The notes under the pieces are model-generated. The model saw only the letters and a list, made by a program, of their open reading frames with translations, searched no databases and had not been told where the DNA came from. Both the position numbers and the translations under genes were made by a program. A DNA stretch of 64,000 nucleotides from Tetrastigma voinierianum (Eukaryota > Streptophyta > Magnoliopsida > Vitales > Vitaceae). The stretch is taken from contig JAEQBH010002431.1 of NCBI GenBank assembly GCA_016808115.1, positions 62,001-126,000 of the forward strand, given 5' to 3'. Of this stretch, positions 47,400 through 59,369 are shown one piece after another. Positions within the stretch are counted from its first letter, which is position 1. Every line of letters starts with the position of its first letter.

Positions 47400-48235
47400 T
47401 ATCTTCGAGAATCCCTCAACGAACTTCTGGTTAATACCTGAGCCCGAGAAAGCTCATATCCTCTGTAACACTCGTAGGAGTTTCCAATTCAGTCTTAGCT
47501 TAGACCTTAGCGGATCACTTGAGACCCCCTCTGCGAGAAACTATGTGTCTAAAGGCGACCTTTGTCGAGCCAAGCGACACTTGCGGGTTTAGCATATAGC
47601 CGATGTTCCCATGATGTTTGCGGAAATTATCCTTAAGTGCTCTGCATATTTCTTCTCCCTTTGCCCGAATAGATCGGTATATAGTCGATAAGCCACGATC
47701 CTGGCCAGTCTAAGTAAGGCTGAAAATCCTGTTCATGAGATCCATAAAGCGGCTGGGGCATTCGTAAGTCCAAATGGCATGACTAGAAACTCAGGAAATG
47801 CGTGCAGGTGTTACGAATCTCTGTCTTGGGAACATCTCATCATGAAATCTCAAGCGTGGCGACCTCGAATCAATCTTGGAGAATACCTTAGCTCCTTGTA
47901 ACTGATCAAAGAGATCATCAATCCTCGGAAGAGGATACTGATTATCATTGTTACTTTATTCAGCTCTATCAGTATTTTGTCGCATGCTCGATCCTTCTTC
48001 TTCTAAATAAAGCCGGTGCTCCCGAGTGCCGCGATCTGACGAACCTGTTGACCATTTCTTCCATACACTTTTATAAGTTCTTTCAATTACTGCGGGGCCA
48101 TCTATGGCGCTCTGAAATCGGTTACGTCGAGTTCTTCGATCAGAAATCAATCTCTCTATGCGGGAGTAGTCACGGAAGATGTCTGAAACACATCCAGGAA
48201 ATTCTCGACTCTTAGGAATGTCTTTCAATCTCATA
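47400..48235 (-). pseudogene. Reverse transcriptase domain of pol
   Basis: The minus strand starts with RLKDIPKSREFPGCVSDIF (48226-48170), then SGAPALF and LNKVT phrases (about 48015-47950). FPEFLVMPFGLTNAPAALW lies near 47805-47750, and FVEGFSKIAAPLTRLTRKEE near 47425-47370 gives the C-terminal connection. This polymerase copies element RNA to DNA. The YxDD active-site box expected near 47700-47660 is not intact (the region reads YRLYTDLFG). Stops and shifts occur throughout, so the domain is dead as written. Confidence 0.88.
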
Positions 48236-48238
48236 TTA

Positions 48239-48700
48239 TCATCTCTCACACCTCAGTACGTAGACTAGATACCGAATATGATTTACGGAGCATCTTCCCA
48301 TTAATAAATCCACGGACATCATACTCGAGGACAATATCTTTCTTACCCCACAAAAAGTAATCTTTGGTTCCCCCGGTCTACAGAACTTAACTTCTTTCCT
48401 GAAACAATCCATGGTGGCGTGATGTCGAGACATCCAGTCCATCCATAATATCACATCGAAGTCCTGGATGTCCAACAATACCAAATTGGCCATAAACTCA
48501 TGGCCCTCAATAATCACTCTACAACCCATGTATACTCTATCTGCTATAAGTGAATCTCCTGTAGGAAGAGAGACCACCATACTCTGATCTATTCAATTTG
48601 CCTCTACATGTTCACTTATGCGATAAATTGCCAATAAGCAGTGAGTAGCACTGGATCTATCAAGACATAAGCATCATACCAAAAACTTGGACCGTACTGT
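48239..48700 (-). pseudogene. Retropepsin-like aspartic protease
   Basis: The frame at 48580-48239 reads MVVSLPTGDSLIADRVYMGC, IIEGHEFMANLVLLDIQDFD and VILWMDWMSRHHATMDC, the RVP-type protease between gag and RT in plant Ty3/gypsy elements. It cuts the polyprotein. The upstream segment, in another frame (about 48665-48630, LDRSSATH), corresponds to the DPG-ATH active-site loop, in which the Asp is kept but the Gly is lost. The usual GMDWL Gly is Trp here. Confidence 0.88.
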
Positions 48701-48879
48701 CATGACCTGGTGCTCACTCGCCTCCTGTTGTTGACTGCAAACACCACCAGCACAGTAATGCGAGAATCGATCCGTCTGTCCTGGATGGTGACCTCTCTTT
48801 GGTCCTCGGATCTAGTAAATGTAGTGGGACCTCTGTGAAACACCCCTACGACTGCGTCTGACCTCTACCAACCTTGGCC

Positions 48880-49880
48880 ACCTCATCCTGTCTGTCCCTC
48901 CTGATCAGCACTGAAACTATACGTGGGCACTCTCTGTGAAGTGTCAGGCTGTCACACTTAAAAGCAATTATGCATCCCCCGATACGCTCACCATAATGGT
49001 TCTTCCCACACCTTTTCGGCTTTGGACCCTTGGGCTACATCTGGCCTCACGAACCACGGCTAGGCGTGCCCCACGGCGGAGCCTCTTTGCCAGGTCCACT
49101 TTGTGTCTTTCCTCCCCTCTTGGCTAACTTGCTGGAACCTCCTGAACCCGCGTCGGCCTCAGTTTTACGTCCTTGGCCAGTCGTAGCACAGGATTTCAAC
49201 CCCATGCTCCTCAGCCCTAAGCTACTGACCTCGACCACACAGGCGTGCGTGTGTGGGGTACACAGTCGGCGCTACTATGGTCTAATCTCACGGGCGAGAC
49301 CTGACCAAATCTCTTGGTGCTTGAGCCGTCATCCACGATAAATGGGACATGTCGACGAGCTCGAGAAAAACTCCGCTCATGTCTGTCACGAGTGTCCACC
49401 TTGCTCGGCCTAAAGAACTCCTCGGCCTTTGCATCTCGTGGCGGAATTTGAACAAGCGTCTGTAAACTCTTCCTTAAAGCGGCTGCCCGGGACACTCCTA
49501 CAGGTATCTTTGTTGCCCTCCACCACTCCAATGCTGCTTGTCCCGTAGGAGGAGAAAGTGAAAAAAAAGTGAAGCCATGCTCATCCAGGTACAGCTGCAT
49601 CACTGGTAGACCCGCATTTCCCTCTAACCACGTGAGCCTTTTCGGGTCTCGATCCATCATGGTTTCGTGCTGGCTCGCCCTCTCTGTCGACTCTTGGCTC
49701 TGGAGTGTCAAATGTATGATGGCTAAATTTGAGCCATGCTCAAAAGATATCTGTCCTCCACGACCTCGGGAGGTGGTGTGACCCAATACGTGTTGGCATG
49801 AGGTCACTGTCTTGTCGATTGGAGGAACATAAAGCCGGGTCATCAGCATGTTCCTCTTGGTGGTGAGTCTGCTGCGCCTC
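48880..49880 (-). pseudogene. Gag (capsid/nucleocapsid) region
   Basis: The frame at 49849-49217 contains TGQAALEWWRATKIPVG near 49555-49505, the capsid phrase typical of plant Ty3/gypsy gag, then an Arg-rich stretch. Further along (about 49010-48910) RCGKNHYGE..GGC..FKCDSLTLHRECP is the nucleocapsid double zinc knuckle (CxxCxKxHxGxC and CxxC...H...C) that binds element RNA. Some knuckle residues are lost. The start codon region is unclear. Confidence 0.82.
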
Positions 49881-50060
49881 GGGAGCTCTCTGGTGGGGGT
49901 GAGCTCGACCGACGCATTTTAATGAATTGAAATTTGTATGTATACTTAATGCATAAGTTTTAAATCATAAATAATTTATGAAATTTTAAAATGAAACATT
50001 AAAACAATCATATGAAAATATAATTTTCAAAACGTTTTATAACATTTTCAAAGAGCCGTG

Positions 50061-50072
50061 GCTCTAATACCA
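50061..50072 (-). promoter_or_regulatory. Primer-binding site for initiator tRNA-Met
   Basis: The minus strand reads TGGTATTAGAGC here, one mismatch from the TGGTATCAGAGC complement of the plant initiator tRNA-Met 3' end. It lies about 4 bp inside LTR C, as required to prime minus-strand cDNA synthesis. Confidence 0.9.
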
Positions 50073-50076
50073 CGTT

Positions 50077-53000
50077 TGAAGGATCCGACCGGATTAACCT
50101 CATGGCTTAGGGGACCTCGGCCACTCGATGGATATAGAAACTTTTCCTTAAACAGTCAGAATAAAATCCATGGAAGCGAACCCCTTACCAATCCTTAACA
50201 TATCTTTAGAAATAATCTCACGAGCGAAGTGGTAAATTTTTTTTTCTTTTCTTTTCTTTTTTTCAGCGCTTGGACACTGAGAAAAGTGTGAGAGTTTAAA
50301 TACTTGTTTTTAGGACTTTGAGGTCACAAAACCTGCAGCTTAATTTAAAAACTTACTTCTAATCTTTCCTCCTCAACTTCTCGAGTTAAGTTTGGGGCTA
50401 ACCGTCCCTGACCGTCAAACACAATATACGTATATACATTTATTCATTTCAATCATGAAAACATTTTGAAACTTCTTCAAATCCATGCATTGTTTTTATC
50501 AAAGGTGGGCTTGGCCAGGACTTAAGCGAAGCGCCTAAATACCTCGTCGCGGATCAAAGCCCACGTAGTTCCTTTTCAACTTTATACATATACATATATC
50601 CATAACAAAATATTCAACATGCTCTGATATAGGAAAATTATATATACAATGAAATCACGGCGTCTCCTTGATGATAGCTCGACTCAGCACATAGGGGGCG
50701 CTCTACTGCGCACCTATCTCGAGTCACGAAAATGTTTTGAAACATACAGGAAAAGAATGAGCTAAAGGAGCCAGGTGAGTGTACATTTTTCATTTAAATA
50801 ACATTTTAAATTATATATCAAAAGTAATACATACTATTACAATTAAAATCAATTTATGTCTTAAACATTTATGCCGTAAACTTTCTTTCTTTCTTTATAA
50901 TAAATACTTATACAATTAAAATCCGTTTATCTCGTAAACATTTATGCCTTAAAGCTTTTATGTCTTTATTTCATTCTTTACGATGGAACCGGGGGAATAA
51001 ACACACCGAGCGGTTTCCGAGGTACTTACGGTGAGGGATAATCACATTCCGGTCATAACCACTACAGCTGGAGAAACTCACGCTTTGCATGGAGGTTCAG
51101 TCATAGCATCACGTGTAAGGATATTACTCTAGACACCTAATTCCCTCCCTCGGTTAGTAACCTTCTTTACCCTCTAAATCCTTACACGCTTAAGGTACCT
51201 CGGCCAATATCAGTCATAACAATCATAAGGGGTTTAGGGTAACCATCAGTAAAACATTTCTTCAAAATACATTTATAAATACATTTAAATCCTTTACTTT
51301 ATCATTAAAACACATATTCATTCTTTATACATGTTAAAACTTTTCTGAAAATACTTTAACATATGCATACATATTCATATACATATAAATATATATGATG
51401 CAAGTAAACATTTCCATATCTGCTTAACATTTCACATGAAACATTTCCAATAAACTTTCCAGTTTAACATTAAAACCATTCACTTTTAAACTTCAATTTT
51501 CAAATATCATTTTCACTCACGGAGTTCAGCTCAGTCAGCTTGCTTCAAAATTGATTCCTGGGTTTCGTCAGATGATCTTTCACCTTTTTGAAAACCACAA
51601 CTATACATTAATCACTTAACTTCCATTTTAATCCACCATACACATTCATTTAAAGCCAAATGAACAAATTGCCCTTAAGCATAAAACCCACTCATTTAGG
51701 CCAACCTTTTGACAATACTCCTATAGACTTTATGACTTAAAATTATTCAAACGGTCTTTGAATTTATAAGAAACTCTCAAGATCAGTCTTTTATATATCC
51801 AATGACATCTCACCCCCAAATTTTCAATTTAAAATTTCTTCTCCTAAAGCCCTCGAAACCACATAACACAAGTTGTGTGTTTACACATCTAGATAATGAC
51901 GAGAATGCGAACATAGCTCCACTTTGACAAATTTTCTGGGTACTTTGGGATTACAATTTTCTTAAACTTACTTCAGATAAAATTTTCCCTTAGAAGTCTA
52001 TTTTAACCAGAAACTTGAATCACTCAAATTGGATCAGAAATGAGCAAGTTATGGTCAAAATACAAAGATGGTCAGAAAGCAGCAGGGCATTTCTGTCTGA
52101 GGCCTTTGCCCGAGAAAATGACCAGAGTGTGTTTCTCTTCACTTTTTCACTCTAAACACTCAATCTGATGCCTTATACCCATTTCAACATATCACACACA
52201 ATTCCCATATCAAATCTAACAATTCCCTCGGCTTTCTTTTTCAAAACCTAGCCTAATCCATTTCCTTCTCTGATTGATATCAAAATCGGCACCATTAAAC
52301 CTTAAATACCACCGATTTGCGTAATGCCAGAAAATTCAAGACATTAGGCATGAAAAAGCATTAAGCGCAACTTTCCCACCATTAAAACACTTGTTCTTGG
52401 TTTCCTTTGGCTCCTCCTTGCCACCACTTGTAGAGCTTGGAAGCTTGAAGGAGAAGAAAAAATTCAATCTCCCTTTATCCTTCATTTCTTCCCTTTCTCT
52501 CTTCTGCTTTCCTTTGCTTTCTCTCCTTTTCTCACTTTTCCTTTCTCTCCCTCGTGAACCCTAGCCTTTGAAGACCAAATGAATGTTTGGCTTTTGTTTT
52601 TTCTCCACTTTATTATTTTAACATTTCCTTTAATTTGCAAATAACCCTCATCTTTTCAATTTTCTGATTGTAGCTTATGAAATTGTATTATTATGACCTT
52701 TAGTCAAGGGTGTCCGTTGACTTCTACCCGTCGACTGCCCAGAAATTCTATATGTCTGGATTTCACGAAACGCACACATGATAAAATAATGGCATGGGGC
52801 AGTACATCCATACTCATATTAAAACACGTATCTAAACTATATTTTCATAGTTTTAATGTTTGTTACGTAAAAGGTTATACATAGGTACAAAAATCTTCTT
52901 AAAGCCACATTTAGGCTTTCTTCTCAATGAATGCCTCTATGTCTTGAGTCTCTACTGGATAGTCCTGTACGAAGGGGGTCCCACGAAGGGGTGGGCAATG

Positions 53001-54969
53001 CCCAGTTGAAAGTTTTCCTACAAGGGTTACTCCCACCTAAAATGCATATCCGATGGCATATATAAGCGGTGATCGCGTTGATACAGTTATTTTATATGAA
53101 ATGCATATCGTGCATGAGATGAGCTCGTACTCACCACCAGTCCCAGCCAGGCTCGCCATGCTGGAATCACCGAATGTGAAATAAAACCGATCCTACGCTA
53201 CGACTAAACCATTGGAAAACCCTACAATTTATTTATCAAAAGTGATTTTGATTCTTTTCCTTTTATTTTGTGGGCCAGTTTAGGGTTTTGCCAGTAGGGC
53301 GCCGCCTGCGCCTTTTTCAACATTTTCACAAACTTATCGCGGGATTCATGTAGTGAATAACACGTAGGACTTTCACCCACTGGGGGGATCTACGACTTGC
53401 TCATGAAAACATGTAATTTGCTCATTTTGATCTCGTTCTGTGGCTCGTGAATCTCTACCTTGGACTTTGTCCCATTTTCCGATTCGACCATTCTGGCTCT
53501 TGATGAATAAACGCACCATGCACCCACCCCGGCTGACGCGATGTGTGACCGTGCATGTAAATGCATGATGCCAATGCATTTTTCCACATGTTACATGCAT
53601 GAATAGGCACTACATGAAACATTTACAAACCATGAAAATTATAATTTATACATAATCTACCTCCGCTTTCAAAACATAATACATCCAAAAGCATGCATCA
53701 ATATCCGCAATTCCACACTTAGCATGTTATTCAATCAAGTCATAACACACAACGAGGTCAAAATTAGGACCATTCAACGAGGGTATCTCACGGCCTTATG
53801 AAACATGAATCATATTGGTTCCGATCATTGTCATCATCAACAAATCATGACTTAAAGCTTTCGGAGTTTATTAAAACTCTAACTCCACATGATCATTACA
53901 ACGGTCGTAGAAATCCACTTATAGTCCACGAGCTTGGAACTAATTCACATGATTTCGGCTCATGCTTGACCCTGCGGGTATAAGCGCTTTAGAGTAAAAG
54001 CCAAACCAAGTAGGAAATATCCTACGCTCTTGGAGTTTGTGGCCCGACTTTGGTAATCGCGTAGATCCATGCGTCTCCTTGACACAATCGCCGAGCTTTC
54101 GAGCGTCGGCCGCCGGCAGGGAAAATCTTCGGCACCATTTCATAAGCCTCGCTTTCTTCCTTTTCTCTCTAAGAAGCGTTTTCTCTTTTTACTCTTTTCC
54201 CTTCATTTTTGCTTTTAACTTTCCTTTTCTCTTTTCGTCTCTTTCCGCTTTCATTCTCTGTTTTCTTATAAGCTTTTTGTCGTTTATACTCACTTTTGGA
54301 GAAGCGCTCATTCGGTCCCGGAGGCAATTCCTCCTCGCTCCTCTACTAATTTGTGTGGTAAATGACTTTTCAGATTTTAACTAGCATTTCTTACTTCCGT
54401 TTTATGGCGTAAATGTGTGGCGTAGACCGTGTGGCCAGTAAGGATTGATTCGCATGGTAATTGTGACCATGGAATCCATGCTCTGTGTGAACGATGTGAT
54501 GAATTCGGCTATGCCAGTGTCGCTTTTGAGGTCTGCATGTGGCGTCTTCTTTATCTTCTTAGTGTGTCGTGTGGCACGCGTCTGGCGTGAAATCCAGACC
54601 ACCTGCCGGAATCTAACAAAATTCGGCAGTGGTAGCTAAATTTACGTGAGACGATTTGTAGTCAGTTTCGTCATCAGAGATCTAGAAAAAATTCGGGATT
54701 TTCACAAAATTACGATTTTGCCCATTTTAGAAAATTGGAATTTTCTCGGGTCTTATAATTATGGCCCGTCTCTACACTTAATCTTACTTAATCCTTTGCT
54801 AAATGTGATTGTACCCTTGTTTTAATACCATAATTAAGGTTCCATAAGCTTGCATTTCCTCACTTTAATCTCCAAAATCTTCTTATGTGGACACTTGGTG
54901 CTCTTATACGCCCCCTCTGATTATCATGTCTTGTCTGTTTCTCTCGGGACGGGCGTTCTGTGCATGTCA
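50077..54969 (-). repeat. LTR C: 5' LTR, interrupted by LTR M
   Basis: It begins TGAAGGATCCGACCGG beside the primer site and ends GGGACGGGCGTTCTGTGCATGTCA. Without 52696-54757 it is about 2.83 kb, the same as LTR B. The sequence rejoins after the insertion at ATTATGGCCCGTCTCTACAC (54758), matching ATTATGGCCCATCTCTACAC in LTR B near 45102. Confidence 0.9.
52696..54757 (-). mobile_element. Solo LTR M (TGTAAGACCC family) nested in LTR C
   Basis: Read on the minus strand it starts TATAAGACCCGAGAAAATTC (a TGTAAGACCC variant), with GGGCAAAATCGTAATTTTG following. ATTAT(G) is present on both sides (52690-52695 and 54758-54763), a 5-bp target duplication. It has a pyrimidine tract at 54150-54260 (purine on its own strand), like the GA tract of LTR L. 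The left end TGACCTTTAGTC is decayed. Confidence 0.88.
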
Positions 54970-55470
54970 GGCAAGCTTCATAATCACAGACCTCACAAAT
55001 AACGTCGTCTGTGCTTAAGGTAAAGCTTCTCTCACTAGATTTCTTCTCGAACCAAATCTTTGATGAAACTGCGTGTTGTTAGTAAAATGCGTAGTCACTC
55101 GTCGAGTAGATGAGCTTTAAATCTTGGCTCGGCCAGTTAGACCACCGTCTCCATAGATGCGTAGAGAAGGTGGAGATTTTCTCGCTTCTCTCTGCCTTTC
55201 TAGGCCCAACTATGGGTTCCCCTCAAAAAATGAGCATTTCTTTTTTTTTTTTTTTGTCTCTCTTAGCTTAAGTTGGACGCGGGCCGCCGCTCCGTAGGTC
55301 CATGACCCATTCGGGTTCGTTTATCCGGCTCGATTTATTCTTTTTAGTTCAATTCGTTTTAAATGAAGCTTGCTTCAGGTTATTTTCTAATCTCGAGATT
55401 TTAAGAAAATCTGGATTCACGATTCTTAGATCTGCTTTAAAAATTCGCTAAAGAATTCTCACTACCTAGG
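54970..55470 (+). repeat. Fragment related to the LTR H unit
   Basis: 55040-55440 matches 39180-39560 (AAACTGCGTGTTGTTAGTA; CGTCGAGTAGATGAGCTTT; CTGGATTCACG). It stops exactly where LTR E starts, so LTR E appears to have inserted into it. Confidence 0.65.
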
Positions 55471-57651
55471 TGTAAGACTAGAAATTTCAATTCACGGAAT
55501 AAGAACAAAATCGTAATTTTGATTCTGAAAATTGTAATTACGGTTAAAAGTCTTTAATTAATTCTCACAGATCTCGGATGATGAAGCGGATTATGCAGAT
55601 TGGAATCGTCTCCACGAAATCTAGTTAGCACGTAAAATTCCGTAATTTTACGGGAGCGGTCGGTCGGCCGTTTTCGGCGTATCGCGTTTTTGGGTGTATC
55701 GTAAACCGATTTTGATGCGACGAAAGTCACGTATAAGCGATGTCTTCGTATGCTGTAAGTGGTATAGTGAAATGATGAAAATTGGCGGCCGAGATAGTCT
55801 TAGAAAATCAAATCGTAGAATGAGGTTATATGTGGGTATTATGGAATTTGATTTTAGTCGGAAATCCTGTGGCCAAAAATAGTGCGCGTAGCCGTCTTCC
55901 CAATTACAAGAGACCAAAAACGTGATTTCCATTGGAGAATGCAGTGAGCTGGGTTGAGAGAAATCTTTAGAGAGAAACTTCTCTCTAAAAATACGTGAAT
56001 CAGGCCAGATTGGCGGTCTTGAATGAAGGAAAATGTTCCTGCGCGGGCGGCTCACGCGTGGACCCGGTTTGCGAGTTTTGACAAGCGGTGGGGATTTTGT
56101 CCCTACTTGAGTTTTACTCCATTTAAGTGTTTTTGTGTTTCGGTTAGTTTGGCGGGCGAGGCGGATTTGATCGATCCCAAAACATGGGACCAGGTGTGAG
56201 AGCTACTCTTGGGATTTTTGGGTTGTAGTGGCCCCTTGAAGCCCAGTGGGCTGTTTGTGTGGAAGTTGTCATTAAAATGCATGTTTGAGATGATAAAGGA
56301 GTCGAGAGTGGGCGTGTGATCGGTCCAATGGGACCGAATTGATGTAAGGTTTTTCTTTGAACGAGTGCGGCCAGTAGTATTTTTCATAGGTTGTTTGGGT
56401 GGTTTGTTTAATTGTGTATTAAATGTTTGCTTGGGTGCTTTGGGTAGGAATGGCGAGTGGTGTCGGAGTTCAGCCAAGTGAGCAGGTGTTTTTTAATGAT
56501 TTTTAGGGAATAGTAAGCGAGGTTTATTTATTAGGAATAATGTTAAAGTATATATTTTTGTGAAATGCGTGTTGGTAGGGTGATTTAAATTAAATTACTC
56601 GTGTATGATCATTAGCCCAGTGAGCTAATTTTGATGTGTGGATTAAAAGTTTATGTAAATATATTCGTGTATATATATTTGCGTGTGATTTAGACTGAAT
56701 TGGAACGGACATGCATGCATTCCATATACCTTTGGAACATCCACAGGAATATAGGAATGAGTGTATGAGATGAATCTAGAAAAAACGAGGTTCGGAGGGT
56801 GATGCAAAATGTAAATTATCGGAGGGTAGTCCAGTAAATAATATATCAATGATCGGGCGGGTTGATATTTATTAAATTCGGAGGGTAATCCTGAACTAAA
56901 GAGAATATATATCCAGCCCCGAGTCGGAGGCTAGACCGGGTTGATGTTCATCGGAGGTAGTCCACAAACAATTAATATATATCAATCGTCGGGACTGACC
57001 CGATTGATATATATTCATCGGAAGGTTACTTGTAATAAATTAATAATTCTCATATAGGCAGGCGGTGTAGAAGTCGGTGAGAAATTTCCGGAATTTTGAG
57101 TTAGTCACGTAGACATTCAAGTAGGATCATGCATTTGCTTGAATGTTTGTTTAAGTGGAACATTCTTATTTCTTGGCTTCCAGGTGGTGAGTAGCCCACT
57201 TGGGCGGTCTCTCTTGAGCTTTGGCTCACCTGGTCGTGGGATCCCCCTTTTACAGTACGGGGCGTGCGAGGGGGACGGTTCGATCCTTGAGGTTGTATTA
57301 GAAGAGCGGGTTGTGGCTTTGATTTATACATGTATTAGAATTCTCTAATTTTAATGTATGTATTGTATAAGAGTAAAAACATATTAACTCTTGAAACTAT
57401 TGGATATAGTTTGGATATATTGTGTTGAGTACAGTTGATGGGCCCAAGTGGCCGTATTGGATATATATATTGCATATATTATTGTTGATTGGGACAACGA
57501 GTTTATACGGGTTTGTATTTGGGTAGAGCTCACGTCTGAAGGAGACTGCGCCGGTGCACCTAAAGTGGCGTCGAGGCTGGGGCAGGCTGCCTCCACTTGT
57601 GACCGGGTGGGTTGGCAGGGTGATCAGCGGACCCCGATTTTGGGCGTCACG
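55471..57651 (+). mobile_element. LTR E: 5' LTR of the plus-strand element 2
   Basis: It starts TGTAAGACTAGAAATTTC and ends CCGATTTTGGGCGTCACG. About 2.18 kb, with the family marks: a short purine leader (about 55945-55985), the palindromic tandem block (56810-57040), the AAGAGT..ACTCTT hairpin (57369-57392) and GATGGGCCCAAGTGGCC (57439-57455). A primer site follows directly, so this is the upstream LTR of an element that runs rightward. Confidence 0.9.
56810..57040. repeat. Palindromic tandem block inside LTR E
   Basis: Three to four units of ~70-75 bp: TCGGAGGGTAGTCCA, then AATATATATCAA, a GC-rich centre, and TTGATATTTATT or the like. The last unit (about 56971-57020) is a clear hairpin, ATATATATCAATCGTCGG / CCGATTGATATATAT. 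Confidence 0.75.
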
Positions 57652-57653
57652 GC

Positions 57654-57670
57654 TTAGTATCAAAGCAGGT
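57654..57670 (+). promoter_or_regulatory. Primer-binding site, initiator tRNA-Met type
   Basis: TTAGTATCAAAGCAGGT differs at two positions from the TTGGTATCAGAGCAGGT expected for initiator tRNA-Met and begins two bases after the LTR end. Confidence 0.85.
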
Positions 57671-59369
57671 ATACGAATACCACCGGGAGCTCGGGTAGGG
57701 TATCCATCACCCGCTAGGTGGTTTGATGTGGAACTTAGGTAGATTGGAAACCTATGGATGGAGGATTTGGAGCTTAGAGTATGGTTGAGGAAGAACATCA
57801 CCACTTTCGGTGTGGTATGATCTTAGATTAGGTATGAGATTACTAGGAAGGCACGAGAAATTAGAACACTGCATGTGTTTTGATTGTGATCATGTGATGG
57901 TATGATTGATGTTATAACATGTTGATTGATCATATGTTGTGTTTGGATTGTGTGCTTAGGTGGATAGCACTTAGGACAAATAAACTAAAATGTTGAACAC
58001 TAGAAGTTAGTGTGAGGAAACGAGTTAGTTGAAAATTTTTGTGGAAATGGTCCGAGCAGTGCGGACAAGCGCTCGATTTAGACCAGTCGAGTGTGAGTTT
58101 GTGGAAAACTAGAAAATTATTTCAGTTTTTACCTGAATAAATAACTAAAAATTTCACGATTAAATTTTCTTGAAGTAGCGGAAAGTCTTGATGAAAAAAA
58201 AAAAAAAAAAATGACGATGAAAATAATTTTCTAAGATTTTACAAGTGAGTACGATTGAAGAAAATGGGAATTAAAATAAATTTTTAAAATTTATTTGAGT
58301 GTCCCCGAAAATGAAAATAATAATAATAATAATAATTTTATTGATTTTCGATTTCTTCGAAATATTTGGAAAATAATAATAATAAAGGAAAGAGTTCCAT
58401 ATGCCCGTGCGCACCACCTGCCACGCCACCATACCATGTGCCAGTGTTCCTCCTTCGCCCACTGTTACAGTGCGAACCACAAGCAAACTCTTGCCCGTGA
58501 AGCTAGAAATGGCCTTCGGTGGAAGTCGCGGCGTGCGTCTTTGAGCATACGAAAGCGTCGCCTTGGTAAGCGTCTTGGCTGACTAGGCGGCAACCCCGAA
58601 GCCCGGCCGGCAGCAGCGCGAAGCGCGCCTTGGCAGCCCTTGGCGTAAATATGGCGAGCCGCAACCCGGCGTACAACTGGCGAAGCGCGAAGCCTTGGCT
58701 AAGCGTATGGCAGCAGCGAAATTAATAAGCGCGTAGAAGCGTTAAGCGTAAGCGCCCACGGCACAGCAGTGGCTTAGCAGGGCATTGCACTCGGTGCACT
58801 TTCGGCTATTTTCGATCGTTTGACTCGTTTTTTTTTTTCTGAGTCACCAAATGAACAACATTCATTGAAAGAATAAAATTTTGAAAAAAATTACCCATTA
58901 AATTCAAATAGAATCAAATAAATTTTGATAAAATTTTGAAAAATAAAATTTTCGAAAATAAAAAAATTTTTTGAAAATAAAATTTTGTTGAAAACAATAT
59001 TTTAAACGCGAAATGATTGCGTATGCAACAGGTTATGTGTATGATTAGTGTCTCGAGTACGTGGTTATGCCTTAGAATCTTGTATTTGGATTTAACTGGC
59101 ATTTGAAATGGTAATTACGTGATGATTCTGTCTGAAATTATATCGTAGTGTAATGCATTATAGGAAAATTGAATACTAAGTTAGGGATTTTGACCTTGGG
59201 ATTTAGATGCCCAGTGAACAAAGTTAAGAACCTTATTTAATAAACTAACTAAGTGGTTAGAATTTAGCACCACTTAGGAAACGAACGTCATCATGGTTGT
59301 CGGAACATTAAAATGCTTTAACAGACTCAAACAGTTAGTTTTAATTTTTGCTGCTATGTTTATCAGGTA
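57671..59369 (+). other. Leader region of element 2
   Basis: Long untranslated leader between primer site and gag. It includes a poly-A run (58195-58211), (AAT)n repeats (58312-58337) and a GC-rich island full of AGCG and CTTGGC phrases (58490-58790). No ORF is recognised. Confidence 0.6.
58490..58790. repeat. GC-rich degenerate short repeats in the element 2 leader
   Basis: AAGCG, GCGCG and CTTGGC(A/T) phrases recur every 10-30 bp in a 300-bp block much richer in G+C than its neighbours. ORFs across it (for example 58295-58582) carry no recognised domain. Confidence 0.6.

Larger units (their letters stand above)
42514..54969 (-). mobile_element. Chromovirus-type Ty3/gypsy retrotransposon, broken but near-complete
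   Basis: Read on the minus strand the order is 5' LTR C, primer site, gag with zinc knuckles, protease, RT, RNase H, integrase, chromodomain-like tail, 3' LTR B. That order (integrase after RT), the tail type and the ~2.8-kb LTRs fit the Tekay/Del chromovirus group (inference). All coding parts contain stops and frame changes. The 5' LTR holds a nested 2.06-kb LTR (M). No matching target duplication was found outside the two LTRs, and no clear polypurine tract was seen beside LTR B. Confidence 0.9.
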
